From the NCBI GenBank assembly GCA_958009085.1, contig OY253682.1:124001-188000 (forward strand): a DNA stretch of 64,000 bases, read 5' to 3'. Below are positions 24,089 to 34,410 of this stretch, piece by piece; the first letter of the stretch is position 1; each line of letters begins with the position of its first letter. The position numbers were made by a program, and so were the translations under genes. A model generated the notes under the pieces. The model was not told the DNA's origin. It searched no databases and saw only the letters and a program-made list of their open reading frames with translations. Source of the DNA: Protoeuglena noctilucae. Lineage: Eukaryota; Chlorophyta; Pedinophyceae; Marsupiomonadales; Marsupiomonadaceae.

Positions 24089-24777
24089 GACGCACGCGTG
24101 CTCGGCGCCCCCACCCCGCGACTGCGGGCGTCATGGCACCCAGCAGCTGCGGCTTACCTGCACGTGCAAAACCCAGCGACTGGAGCACAGCGCCATCGGC
24201 CAGATCCGCGGGAAACACCCCAACAAGCGCCTCGGCCTCCCGCCCCTCCTCTTGGCCGCGGGCATCGTCCCAGATAATCACGTGCAGCGACTGCGGGAAG
24301 TTATGCGAGCACTCGTCATCGCCCTTGCCGACAAAGGGGAGCTACTGGGGGGCACTGCGGCCTGCGCTCAGGATGGACCACCGCTCTGCGCGCGTTCGAC
24401 CGCCAATGGGCCGCATAATCGAGCCCGTACTTTCGATGCTGCCAGGCACAGCCCGATGATGGGCAAGAGAGCCTGAAATCGGAGCTGTCGACTGCAAAAC
24501 TGCAAACCTGGGCGTCACGCCGGTTCCCGTGCTCCCGATTGGGGGTATCGCCGGGCGGGGACGGCACGCCAGCCCTCCTCAGGTGTTCAAGTGATCGTCT
24601 AACAGCCAATCTCACCATTTATGCCCTCCTCCCATGGAACCCGACATGCGCGAGAAGGTTGCGACGGCGCGCGGGCTGTCCGTGAAACATACGCATCTGG
24701 AGCCCCATCGCGCACCCCATCGTCGACGAGCCAGCTGGTCTGACCGGGGATGAGAACCTAGGTTCTCTGTGAGACAC
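24089..24777. other. Region 5' of the unrecognised gene, left flank of transposon
   Basis: It probably includes promoter and perhaps an upstream exon of the minus-strand gene. No other signal was recognised. Confidence 0.35.
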
Positions 24778-24815
24778 CATCGGGAAAACCCGGCGATTTG
24801 ACGTCACTCGGATCA
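24778..24815 (+). repeat. Left terminal inverted repeat
   Basis: It begins CATCGGGAAAACCCGG and ends GGATCA. It pairs with the reverse complement of 30314-30350. Confidence 0.75.
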
Positions 24816-24925
24816 GAAGGATCGCGGGAATCACTGGATTCATCCCAGTGATCCCCGGGAATCGCCGGGATCATCCCCGTGATCCCGGCGATCCCCGCCA
24901 CTGCCGCAGTGATCCCAGCGATCCC
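24809..24925. repeat. Left subterminal GATC-rich array
   Basis: Many copies of GATCCC, GGGATC and CCAGTGATCCC-like units occur in alternating orientation. They are probable transposase-binding sites by analogy with CACTA elements. Confidence 0.65.
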
Positions 24926-25469
24926 GGGCCGCGGCCCTGACGCGCGTGCGCGCCCCCGCGTTTGCTCAGGGGGCTCGAGAGGAGGCGGAGAGACCGCACA
25001 TTTGCTAGTTGGTGCTAATGACTGCCTCGGAGGCCCCTCTCGCGTCCTAAAGCTTGCTCCAGCATGCAGACGGGGGCCGTCGACGCATCCGGGGTCCGCT
25101 TCCCCTGCGCCGCCGCTGTTCAACGTGAGATGTCCATATCTATGCGATGAGCGGGAGCTCGCGGGCTCGCCGGGCCCCCGGGGGCGCCGGGGAGGTCCCC
25201 GTGCTCGACCAGGCCTACCGCCGCCGCGGCCGCGATCGGGCACGCAGCGCTTGGCCTATGGATTGAGGTGACCTAAATCTCGCTAGCTGCGGCGCCTTTG
25301 CCGGCTACGCCGCACGGAGGTGGCTGCTGCGTGGGAGGTGAGCCGTCCCCGCCGTCATGGCGCTGCGGATGGGGGCGCGGGGCTGGCTTCGGAGAATTAT
25401 CTCGATACAGATGACATCGCCGGCGTCGGGGACCTGGCACCGCGAGCATCGGGGAGCTCCTGGGGTCAC

Positions 25470-28400
25470 CTACTCCTCGCCGCCGCTGGCGTGGTGCTCC
25501 CAGACCTGCTGCACGTGGCCGCAGTGAAGAAGCTTCCCAGCAACTTTCACGGCGTGAAGCTGCCGCCGAAGGTTGCGGAGGGGCACGCACTTCAGAGCCT
25601 CGCCCTCCGCAGGCTCCAGGAGCGACAGCTGGGGAGGCTGCAGCGCTCCCAGGTTGGTGTAGAACGACAAGCACTGGTTGGACAGGTACCTCAGGTCGCA
25701 TGGGGCCCTGTGCACCGGGGCCACCAGGGCGCAGAGGAAGGTCCCGGCACCGGAGCTGGTCTTCGCCTCAACCCCGCACACGACCCTGCCCGTCTGCAGC
25801 GTGCCCCTGTCCGGGAGGTACTCGACGAAGGACAGGGTCTCGTCGGTGGCGACGATCCTGGCCCGGTCCCCGCTGGCCGTCCCGATCTCGACCGTGGAGG
25901 TCAGCGCGACCTCGCCCAAGACGTGGCAGGGAAGCCCCGCGCCCTTGAGGGCGTTCAGGAGGTCCGCCTTAGAAACGAAGTCTTCCGCGCGTCCCTCGCT
26001 GCACAGGTCGTTCTTCTTCAGGACGGTCTTCACGCCCTTCACTTGGTCCTCGGGCTGGGACGGGACCGGCTGCTCCGCCCTCGCCCGGCTCTTGATGACG
26101 GAGGCCGCCCTCTGAGAGATGACGCTGGTGCTCGCCTGCGACAGGGCTCGGGGGTCAGTCCAGCGCGGCTCAGCATGGCACGCGGGTCGAGCGCCGTGCG
26201 ACCGCATCGAGACGTGTGAGTCGCAAGAAACGCGTCCTGCGTGGGCTTCCCCGCGTCGCCTACGCTGGGCGGCGCTTCTTGCCTGTACCTGCACGTCGCC
26301 CTTGCCGTTCGTGCGCGCGTTGGCAATGGGCTTGTGCATGCGCTCGGCGTCGTTCATGCTGCCCAACATGATGGAGCCGTTCCTCGCCACCACTGCAGGG
26401 AAATGCGAAAGCGCGTGGCACTTCTGGCTGTTCTCGATCTTGCTGAAGAGGGGCTTCTCCGTGCGGACGATTTCGTGGCCACGCAGCAGCGTCTTGAGCA
26501 CGACCTGCGGCGACACGGCAGCGACAAGGCTTCCAGAGTGAGTAAGGGGCAGCGAACGATGGGGCTGGTGTTGGAGAAGGCCTCACGTGGAGGACCTTGT
26601 TCAGCTGCGCGTCCGCCGCCTGCGCCCCTGCGATGGTGGCGCTCTCCAGGGACCATTCGGCATAGAGCTGAAGGCATGCCAGGGCTACGGCCACGAGCCC
26701 AACCCTCTCGTCGTGCACGTCTTTGCTGCCCGTAGGCTCTGCAAGGGATGTGGTGGTGGGGAAACACTCCCGGGGTTCCCCGGCCCGCATCGCGATACCC
26801 GCAGCTCCTCCCGATGCCCTCGCAGCGCTGACTGTCGGCCTCGCCTCGAGAGAAGAGCTCGACGAGGGCGAAAGGCAGAGCTTGGATCAAGAACCTCGCC
26901 TCGTACGCCTTTATCTTCCCAAACGGGTCCACGAGGCTCAGCACGATCTGGAAGGTCTCGCCCCACGGACGGGCGTGGATCCATGCCAGGGCCTGCGCTC
27001 CACCCACACGACGATGGACATGCCAGGTGAATACCGAGCAGCTGCGGCGCCACTGCAGGCAACGCACGCCATTGCCTGACCTGCAGCTCACCTTGGCATC
27101 CGCAATGATCGATGCGAACGCAGCCAAGAGGGCGTTTGCCTTTGTCGCAGACTCTCCCGCTGCCGCGTTGTTGTAGAGGACGGTCAGTATGCAGAAGGGA
27201 ACAGTCTTGCCCAACATTCCCAGTTCCACGGTGTGCATGGGGTCAGGTGCTTGGCCCTGATACAAGTCCGACCCGAACTCGTCCCAGTACGACAGGGCAG
27301 GAACCACAGGATGAATTTTGCTCTCCCTGGCTTGTTCGTTGGCCCTGGCCGTCCCCACGTCCCTCCTCAAGCGCAGGATGTGCTGCACCTGGAGGCGATG
27401 CAGCGCGACGGTGCGAGGCGTGCGGCAGTCATCCTGGAGGCACAGCGGGCACGACCTGACGGCCAGCGTGGACGAGTTGGCCATCATGTCGTTCAGCTGC
27501 GCCGCCAAGACGGGAAAGACGATGACTCTCCCGACGTCGGGGAGGGTCATCCACACCCCACCGGACCTCGCCACGCCAATCAGCTGCCGGTCCACGGCAG
27601 CCAGCCGCCGCTGGATGGCCTCTCTGTTGTTCAGGTCTGCCTGTGACCCCGGAGTGATCCCGGACACCTGCGGGGGCCTCGAGCGACAACTCATACACGC
27701 GGCGTGGTGGTGGACGTGTGGGCTGCAACGCCGGCAATCCTCCTCTCGCCTTCATGGACTCGACGGTGGCCACGGTTCGCGGCGTCCCTGTCCTCACGGC
27801 CTTGCAAGGCGACAGGAGGTGCATGTGGATGGGCGTCGTCGATGCGCCCTTGGTCATCTCCACCCCGTTGATGCTGTACGCGACGGGCACGAGGAGCAGC
27901 CGGGCGTGCAGCTCGGGGCGGACTTTGCCAGCGACAGCCTCGGCGATGTCGCTATACCCCTTCGCCCGGGAGAAGGTGAGCTTCTCGTGGATGCTGGGAT
28001 GCGTCTCATGTGGTCTCGCCCGCGCCTGGCGTGACCGTTCCCGTGCCTCGCTGAAGTCTCGCATCAACTAAACGAGCGTCTTGGGCTTGATCTGCTCCGC
28101 GTGCACCAGCATGTCCCTCAGCACCGTTATCGTTTGGTAGATGATGGTTGTGCTGCCCTCCTCTTGCAAAACCTGCAGGCCGTGCGTGCACTGGTTGGCG
28201 TCAGCCCCCTCGGCCGCGTCCGAGGCCCTCGACACAAGCGGCACCGCGGCGTGACGCACCTCGTACTGGCCATGGATGCTGTTGAGTGAGGTGTGGAACG
28301 TGCGGTGGGAGCGCCCGAGGTCGAGAAGGTCGTCGCGGATGTCGGGGCGCAGCTTCACGAAGCAATCGAAATGCGCTGCCGTCAGCGATGCCATGAACTG

Positions 28401-29060
28401 CGCCCCTGCTTCAAGTTGGCTCAGGTACTCATCGTCACTGTCCCTGCTCCTGGCCCGCCATGCCTCCAGGTCCTCCGGCAGCTTCAGCGGTTCGTACTCC
28501 CCGGGCGCAGGAAGGTAGGAGACTCCAGGAGCGTCCTCTTGGGGCGCATCATGCGCTCCGGCGCTCTCGGGCGGTTCACCCCTCTCCGAGTCAATGTCCA
28601 CGTCCATGTCCACGTCCGTGTCGGCGTAGTGGAGCCACGCGAGTCCTACATCTTCGCTCTCGCCATCACTGCCCGCAGCAACGTCCGCCGTCCCGTCTTC
28701 CTCCCGCAGTTCTTGGTCTGGTCCCGCGCTGGCGCTGTCGCGTGCCAGCCCGTCCGAGCCTCGCAGAGACGGAGAGACATAGTGTTCGTGTGGGGCGGCG
28801 GGGCGGGGTGCTTCCTGGCGGCTCTCCTCGCCATACCTCCAGCCCCACAGCGCAGGGCATCTTTGCTGATGCCGGGCGAGCTTGGCCGGGGTATCGAATT
28901 GCGTTCCACACGCGTCGCATTCGAGCATGGTGAGCTGCAGCTCAGGTTGCGATGCAGGGTTCAAGGCGGGCATGGTGAGGGCGTGGAAGCGGAGGTGAGG
29001 AAAGTCCAGCGCGCGCTCTGTGGGTCGGGCAGGCTCAGGGGTCGTCAGTCCTCCAGGCAA
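25470..29060 (-). CDS. Zinc-finger transposase, Plavaka/CACTA superfamily-like
   Basis: The N-terminal frame 29060-28068 starts MPGGLTTPEPARP and carries a C2HC finger near residue 48 (CDACGTQFDTPAKLARHQQRC with its Cys, Cys, His and Cys ligands). An acidic spacer and DLEAWRARSRDSDDEYLSQL follow, a layout typical of Plavaka-type transposases. The same frame continues past a TAG at 28068-28070 into LMRDFSEARERSR and then HARLLLVPVAYSINGVEM, like the segment after the first catalytic region. Further 3', in other frames that must be joined by splicing, come DLYQGQAPDPMHTVELGML (the D-x-MH-x-ELG block) and MNDAERMHKPIANARTNG. A second in-frame TAG follows the last frame at 25467-25469. Intron positions were not all resolved. 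Family assignment rests on motif order, not on a search. Confidence 0.6.
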
Positions 29061-30225
29061 GCGGGGGTGGATTGCAGGGCTGCAGCGACAGCACCGCGCA
29101 CAGGCGAGGCTCGGCGCTGCTGGTGCGAACAGCGCTGGATCATCGTCCCTCTCTAGGGTGAGAGTGCAGCCTGCTGCTGAGCCATCTGCGAGGTGTGCTG
29201 ACGTGGCTGGGGAGGGGAGGGGCCAGCTCCCGTGAGGTGAGATGCAGCATACGCATGACTAGATCAGGTCGGACATTGTCGCTGTCCCCGAGGTGCGCGG
29301 TTGGTCTGCTGCGCTACCGGTGGGGTCTGCGACACGGTCAGGTGTGCAAGGGGGGGTTGGTTGGCTGGGAGGGACGAAGGGCTGGTCCGCCAGCGTGGTA
29401 TCTCTGTACTTGCTAACTGTACCTGGCACCGTGCCTGCACTCTCTCACCCCGAGACTGACTCTAACTTCGCCTAACAAGCACGCAGGCGCACGTGCCACC
29501 TCGTCCCAAGTTCCGGCGCTGGTCGGGTGCTGGCCGGGCCCGCCATGGCTCGTCCGCCGACCCATGCCCCTTGTCTGTCGTCTGGCGTCCGCGGCGCCCC
29601 GCAGCGGTGGTCATCGACTCCTGGGGCGGCCGTCGGCACGGCGGAGTCGCGCACGCCACCATCTCCCGAGTGCCTGGCCCGAGTGCCGGAGCGCCGCTCC
29701 CCGATGGAGCGGCAGCGTCCGGAACAAGCGGTCGGTGCCTCTGGCGGTGGTCGCTGCGCGCTCCCGTCGCGCCTGCGGCCGCCCGAGTCCGGCTGCATGT
29801 GCGTGCATGAGTGCGTTGCCTAGAGCGTCACGGATGGTCATGTAACCTCGGCGTAGGGATTGAAATACCAATAGCTACGCTAGGGAGCGATTACGGGCCG
29901 AACGGAGCCCCCCGGGCCGCGCGGGCCCCGGAGCGCGCGTGCCCAAAAGATGCGTCCGATCGCGATCAAGATAGGTCTGATCGCGGCCGAGAAGGAAGAT
30001 AGGCGGCGGGATAGCCTCGGCTAACGCTTCCGGCGCCGCTGCGCTCCCGAGTGGGCCCCGCTCCCCGCGATCCCCGACCACGACGAAATGCCGCGAAACT
30101 GCTCCCAGCGGCCTCTCGCATCCCGGGTGCGCCGTGGCCGTAACCGCGCCGCGTAAAACGGCCTCCCCAGGGAGATCGGGCGCGCGGCTGGAATCACTGG
30201 GCTCAATGAGGGTTTACATTACAGT

Positions 30226-30320
30226 CTGTGTCGTCAGTGGGATCACTGGGATGATCCCTCCGATACCCCGGGATCAGCGGGATGATCCCCACGATTCCTG
30301 GGTATCACGGGGATGATCCT
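30226..30320. repeat. Right subterminal GATC-rich array
   Basis: It shows repeated GGGATGATCC and GGGATCA units, the mirror of the left array (for example GGGATCACTGGGATGATCC). Confidence 0.65.
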
Positions 30321-30350
30321 ACTGACGCCAGACTCGCGGTTTTCCCGATG
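30314..30350 (-). repeat. Right terminal inverted repeat
   Basis: The reverse complement begins CATCGGGAAAACCGCG and ends GGATCA, matching the left end with one gap and several substitutions. Confidence 0.75.
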
Positions 30351-30991
30351 ACCCTGAGGCCGGAGATCGCGGGGATCGCGGCTGTCTCGGGCAAATAATC
30401 TACTCCGCTGTAAATCTCTGCCCCTCACGACACCGGAACAGCGGGAGGAGTCGTCCTCCCCCACTTCACGGCCCAGGTGTGCGGTTGGCGTAAACGAGTT
30501 TGCCTTCGTGGCTTCCAGTGGCCATCGCGAGGGCGAATTGCAGCGCTGAGGTTTCGAGCGGGCGCACATCTCTGCGGGAGAGCGCAGAGACCCTCGAGGC
30601 CGTTTGCGTGCGACCCGGTGGCCCGTACCCCAGATCGCGCGCCTGTTATTCCGCCGTTTGCGTCGGATTCCCGGGAAGGGGCCCGCAACGGCATGGGACC
30701 TCGGTCACGCCAAAGCCGCCCCCGGCATTGTCGATCGCCGGCGCTTTGAGGCGCCGGGGCCCTCGGAGTGCTCATAGAGAATGCAATTTCACCCGTCCGA
30801 GTGGCGGATGCTGGAATTCCTGTAACAACTTCTGTTTCCGCCCCGAAAGTGGCCGCGGCACCGCCTGCTCATGCCCTGCCCGCGCCCGCCGTCCGCGATG
30901 GGCAGTTGATGTTGCGGTCGCAGGCCGGATGACGGGCGGGCGCCCCCACCGCCGCGGGGCCTAAAGGCCCACAGGCACCCTGCCGTGCCCC
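30351..30991. other. Intergenic between transposon and zinc-binding protein gene
   Basis: It presumably holds the promoter of the + gene starting at 30992. No motif stands out. Confidence 0.4.
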
Positions 30992-33451
30992 ATGGCTTCG
31001 GAGCCTACCTGGGTGCCCAAGGCCCGGCAATTACGGCCCCGCAGCCTCTTCGCCGGGGACTACGAATCTGAGGACTCTGCCGCCCCTTCGCCGGCCCCGG
31101 GGCCGCGCCCGGAGGTGAGGGCTGCGGCCTTGCCAGGGTGCAAGGCCGAGGTTGCCCCCGGCCACGTGGCTCCGCCGCGAGCGCGCCGCCGGTGCCGTTG
31201 CCCTCCGAAGCAAAGCCCCACTTGCGCCGGATCGCAGGCGCAGCGAGCCAGCCAGGTCCGGCGCGACATTTTGGTGCATGCCGGGTACAAGCCCCCCCGG
31301 GATGGGCACAAGGCGAGGCGGCCCCGCGCGCGCGACGCCGATCCCGCGACATCCCCGCGATCCGCTGACGCTCCTCCGCCCCGCTCCGGCCGCAGTGCGA
31401 GCGCTGCGACAGCGCCAGGGGCTCCGGGCAGCTGATCTGCTCGGGATGTGCCACGTTCCTGTGCCCCCTCTGCTGCCTCGGCCCCAAGTGCGACGGCGTG
31501 GTCTGCGACGAATGCCAGACGTCCGTCTGCTGGCAATGCGCCAGCGCGCCCACGGTGCTTGCCAAGCTCAACGCGTCGCTCTGCTCGGCCTGCCCGGCCG
31601 TCACCGAGGCCTGGAGGATGGGATTCTGGCAGGAGTTCCTCCGCGCCCACATCGTCGCCATCGAGGCGGACGGCCGCGCGTCCCACGACTCCGCGTTCCC
31701 GTCGCTGCCCAACGACTCGACTGCCGCTAACAGCCCCTGCCGCCCGCCCCGGCCCAACGCGCGCCACACGCCCAGGGAAACAGAGGAGGTGAATACAGGG
31801 TTGCCGATGCGGGGTTTTGTTGACTGCATAACTCATCGGCAGACGAGGCTTGCCTTGGACAAGCCTGCAGACGATGGGGAGCGGGTAAGGGCCTTTACCA
31901 ACCACCTTGTGGGCCTTTCTCCCGCAGACCGTGGCGTTACTCTGCGAGGAGGACAGCCTCGGCGACGTGGACGGTCGCGAGGGCTGCGCGGACGCGGTGG
32001 CGTGCAGCCGGACGGCCGAAGGGCCGACGGTCTGGGCGGTCGCAGCCCAGGCTCCCGGCGCCGGTTGCGCACCCGACTCGCAGGCGGCGGAGGAGGACCA
32101 GATCGTGCGTTCGATTCTCAGCGGCGCAGGCGAGCACGGCAGGCCCGCCGCGCACCCGCCCATACCCACACCACTCGCCGCCTGCGACCCTGCCCTCCCC
32201 GCGCCCCCGCCGCAGGCACCGTCCCGTCCGCCGCGCACGTGATGTGCCTGCTGCGCGACGCGCGGGAGAGCTGGGTGTTCGCGGCCAGCCCCGCGGCCCG
32301 CATGATGTCGGCCCAGTCAGCGAGGTCCAGTTCGGGCGCCACCTCCCCCGGGCTCTTGCAGATGATGCAGGCGATGGGCACCCGGTGGATGTCCGCCGGG
32401 CCCTCGGCGCACTCGAACTCCCTCGCCCCCGACAGCAGCTCCCCGACTCAATACGGCCGGCGGCTCTCGCGCGGACTGGTGCGGAGCGCCAAGGGACCCC
32501 CACCGGACATCCCACGGTCCGGCAGCCTCAGCCTGATCGGGGCGTCCGCGATGCGCGCGGCCGACGGCGCAGGCACCGCTCGGTGAGACCCGCCGCGCCT
32601 GGCCACGCCTCGCCGCGTCATGCCAACACAGCCGCCCGCTGCTGATGATGGGCCAACGACGCATGACTGACCACTCCCACCCTCGCCGCAGCAACCCCGC
32701 GTTCGCTCACCCCGAGAGAGGCGCGATGGGCCACGACGGGCGGGGGACTGGCTCCTGGGGTGACCTGGCAGCTTTGCACCCGGCCACATCGACGGGCGAT
32801 GCGGGGGGCTCCGGGCAGGCGGCTGACGAGGAGCTGTGGGGCGGGGGCGTTGCATGGGACCAGGGCCCGCGGTCGCAACCGACGGGAGTGACGCTGGCGT
32901 GGGGCGCGGTGCCACCGATGGCGGACGCGAGCGCTTTCATGTACGGCGATGGTCTGCCTGACCGCCCGACGAGCGCCGGCACGGGGGTCCTCCGCACGGT
33001 CCGCGACGGCCGCGCGACTCTGGAGCTGGTGCCGGAGTCGCCCTCGGGGGACAAGGACGGGATCCTGGCCACTCACAGCGCGCAAGGGGCCTTCCGAAGC
33101 CACCTGGCCTATGCCTGGGGTAGGGCCGAGGGCGACGGGGCCCCGCGGCAGTCCCCCGGCGTCCGCAAGTCGCGCAGCGTGACGTGGGAGACCGGGCGGG
33201 GCGGCGCGCGCGAGGTTGGCGCGGGGCTGCGGGTGTTGCCGCCGATGAGCGCGGCGTCGTCGCGGCCCAAGAGCGCCGGGCTGCCCGGGCACGGCACCAA
33301 GCGCCTCATGGCTTTGTCGCAGTCCCCCGGGGGATCTCTGGAGCAGGAGGGCGGCCGGGCGGGCGGGGGATGGTCGTCGATGGATGGGGCGGACGGCCCG
33401 GGTGGCGCGACATCGTCTGCGGGGAAGCGGTTCCGGCCAAGCGCCTCGTGA
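30992..33451 (+). CDS. Cys-rich zinc-binding protein of unknown function
   Basis: Five exons: 30992-31114, 31396-31788, 31928-32129, 32216-32582, 32692-33451. Together they encode 614 residues and end in TGA. Exon 2 carries a dense Cys module with five CxxC pairs (CERC, CSGC, CPLC, CDEC, CSAC) and a CWQC in between. It resembles a B-box or FYVE-like cross-brace that would bind two or three zinc ions. It is followed by a helix (AWRMGFWQEFLRAHIVAIE). The rest is low complexity, Ser/Gly/Ala-rich and probably disordered. The start ATG sits in CCATGG. The intron after exon 3 starts with GC (GCGAGC at 32130), fixed by phase on both sides. The exact family is unknown to me. Regulatory or E3-adaptor roles are possible but unsupported. 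Confidence 0.72.
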
Positions 33452-34410
33452 GATGCCGCGATCTGCGATCTCCTTAAGGTGCTGCGGTCTGCGGTCCCTG
33501 TGAGGTGCCGCGATCTGTGGGCCTCGTGAGGGGCGCGATCCGTGCCCCCCGGCGACGTGCGGTTTCGGGATTCTCGTTAATAAGGGACCTCTGGCCCACT
33601 GCCAGGCTGGGACCTGGCGTGGCCGGTGCATCGTCTGTCGTTTTCCGCTGTTTTTTGCCACGCTCACTCTCGGATGCTCTCCCACCGCCTCTGCATTGGC
33701 ACGGGCCTTCGGCCCTCTCTCCGAGTCCCTACCTGCGTCATGGATGCCACACATGGTGCGTGACATGTGGTTTGCGGTTCTGGTTTCGTGCTTTGGCGAT
33801 CCCTAGCTTCTTAGTTTCCTAGCAACTGCGGGAAGGGCTCTGCACCCTCTTCTCGTGGCCCCACTTTGTCTAGCGACGTTTTGGGTTACCTCCGCGTCCG
33901 CATTTCCTACTCCTGCATTCGGTGCAAGTGATGTTTTGTGCCATGCCGCGCTTGAAGGGAATAAAACAACTGGCGGCGTCTGGCGCGTGTCTGGACTCTG
34001 CTGCGCCGCGGAGGGCCGCTGGTCCCGCAGTCCTGCAGAACGTTGACTTGTCTCACCGGCAGTTGCCGCGGGATCCCGCTTGCGTGCTCGGAGCTGACAT
34101 TCTCACACCCGAACCCGCAGCCACGCTCCTGCCGCGCCTGGGCATGGTTGCGGGTACGCAGTCATCGCCGCAGAGTCGGGAGGATGACGATGCACTGGCT
34201 GCCAAGCGCAATGGGCGCGGGGAGGAGGCCAGGTGCGATACTGCACGTGCCATCCAATTGGGGCTCGTTCTGCGCGCCCATGACCGTCCATCTGAGCGCC
34301 CGACGCGTCCACATCGCTGTTGACTTTGTCTCTGTCCGGAACGCGGCGCCTGCGGATTCTTCAACTGCCCGCCTGCTTCCCATCCTGCGCCTTTTGTTGC
34401 GTGACGCAGG
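33452..34410. other. Intergenic or 5' region of PRP4 kinase
   Basis: It must contain the PRP4 promoter and probably its first exon. A plausible acceptor (GACGCAG) sits just before 34411. No clear start codon was found. Confidence 0.4.

Larger units (their letters stand above)
24778..30350 (-). mobile_element. 5.57-kb DNA transposon with TIRs, Plavaka/CACTA-like
   Basis: Terminal inverted repeats of about 37 bp begin CATCGGGAAAACC at both ends (24778-24815 and 30314-30350). Roughly 28 of 37 positions match and the inner end is a shared GGATCA. The flanking dinucleotide AC is present on both sides, a possible 2-bp target duplication. Inside each TIR lies about 130 bp of GATC-centred short repeats in both orientations, like the subterminal transposase-binding arrays of CACTA elements. 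The interior encodes a zinc-finger transposase on the minus strand. The TIR divergence and an interrupted reading frame suggest it is not a very recent insertion. Confidence 0.75.
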
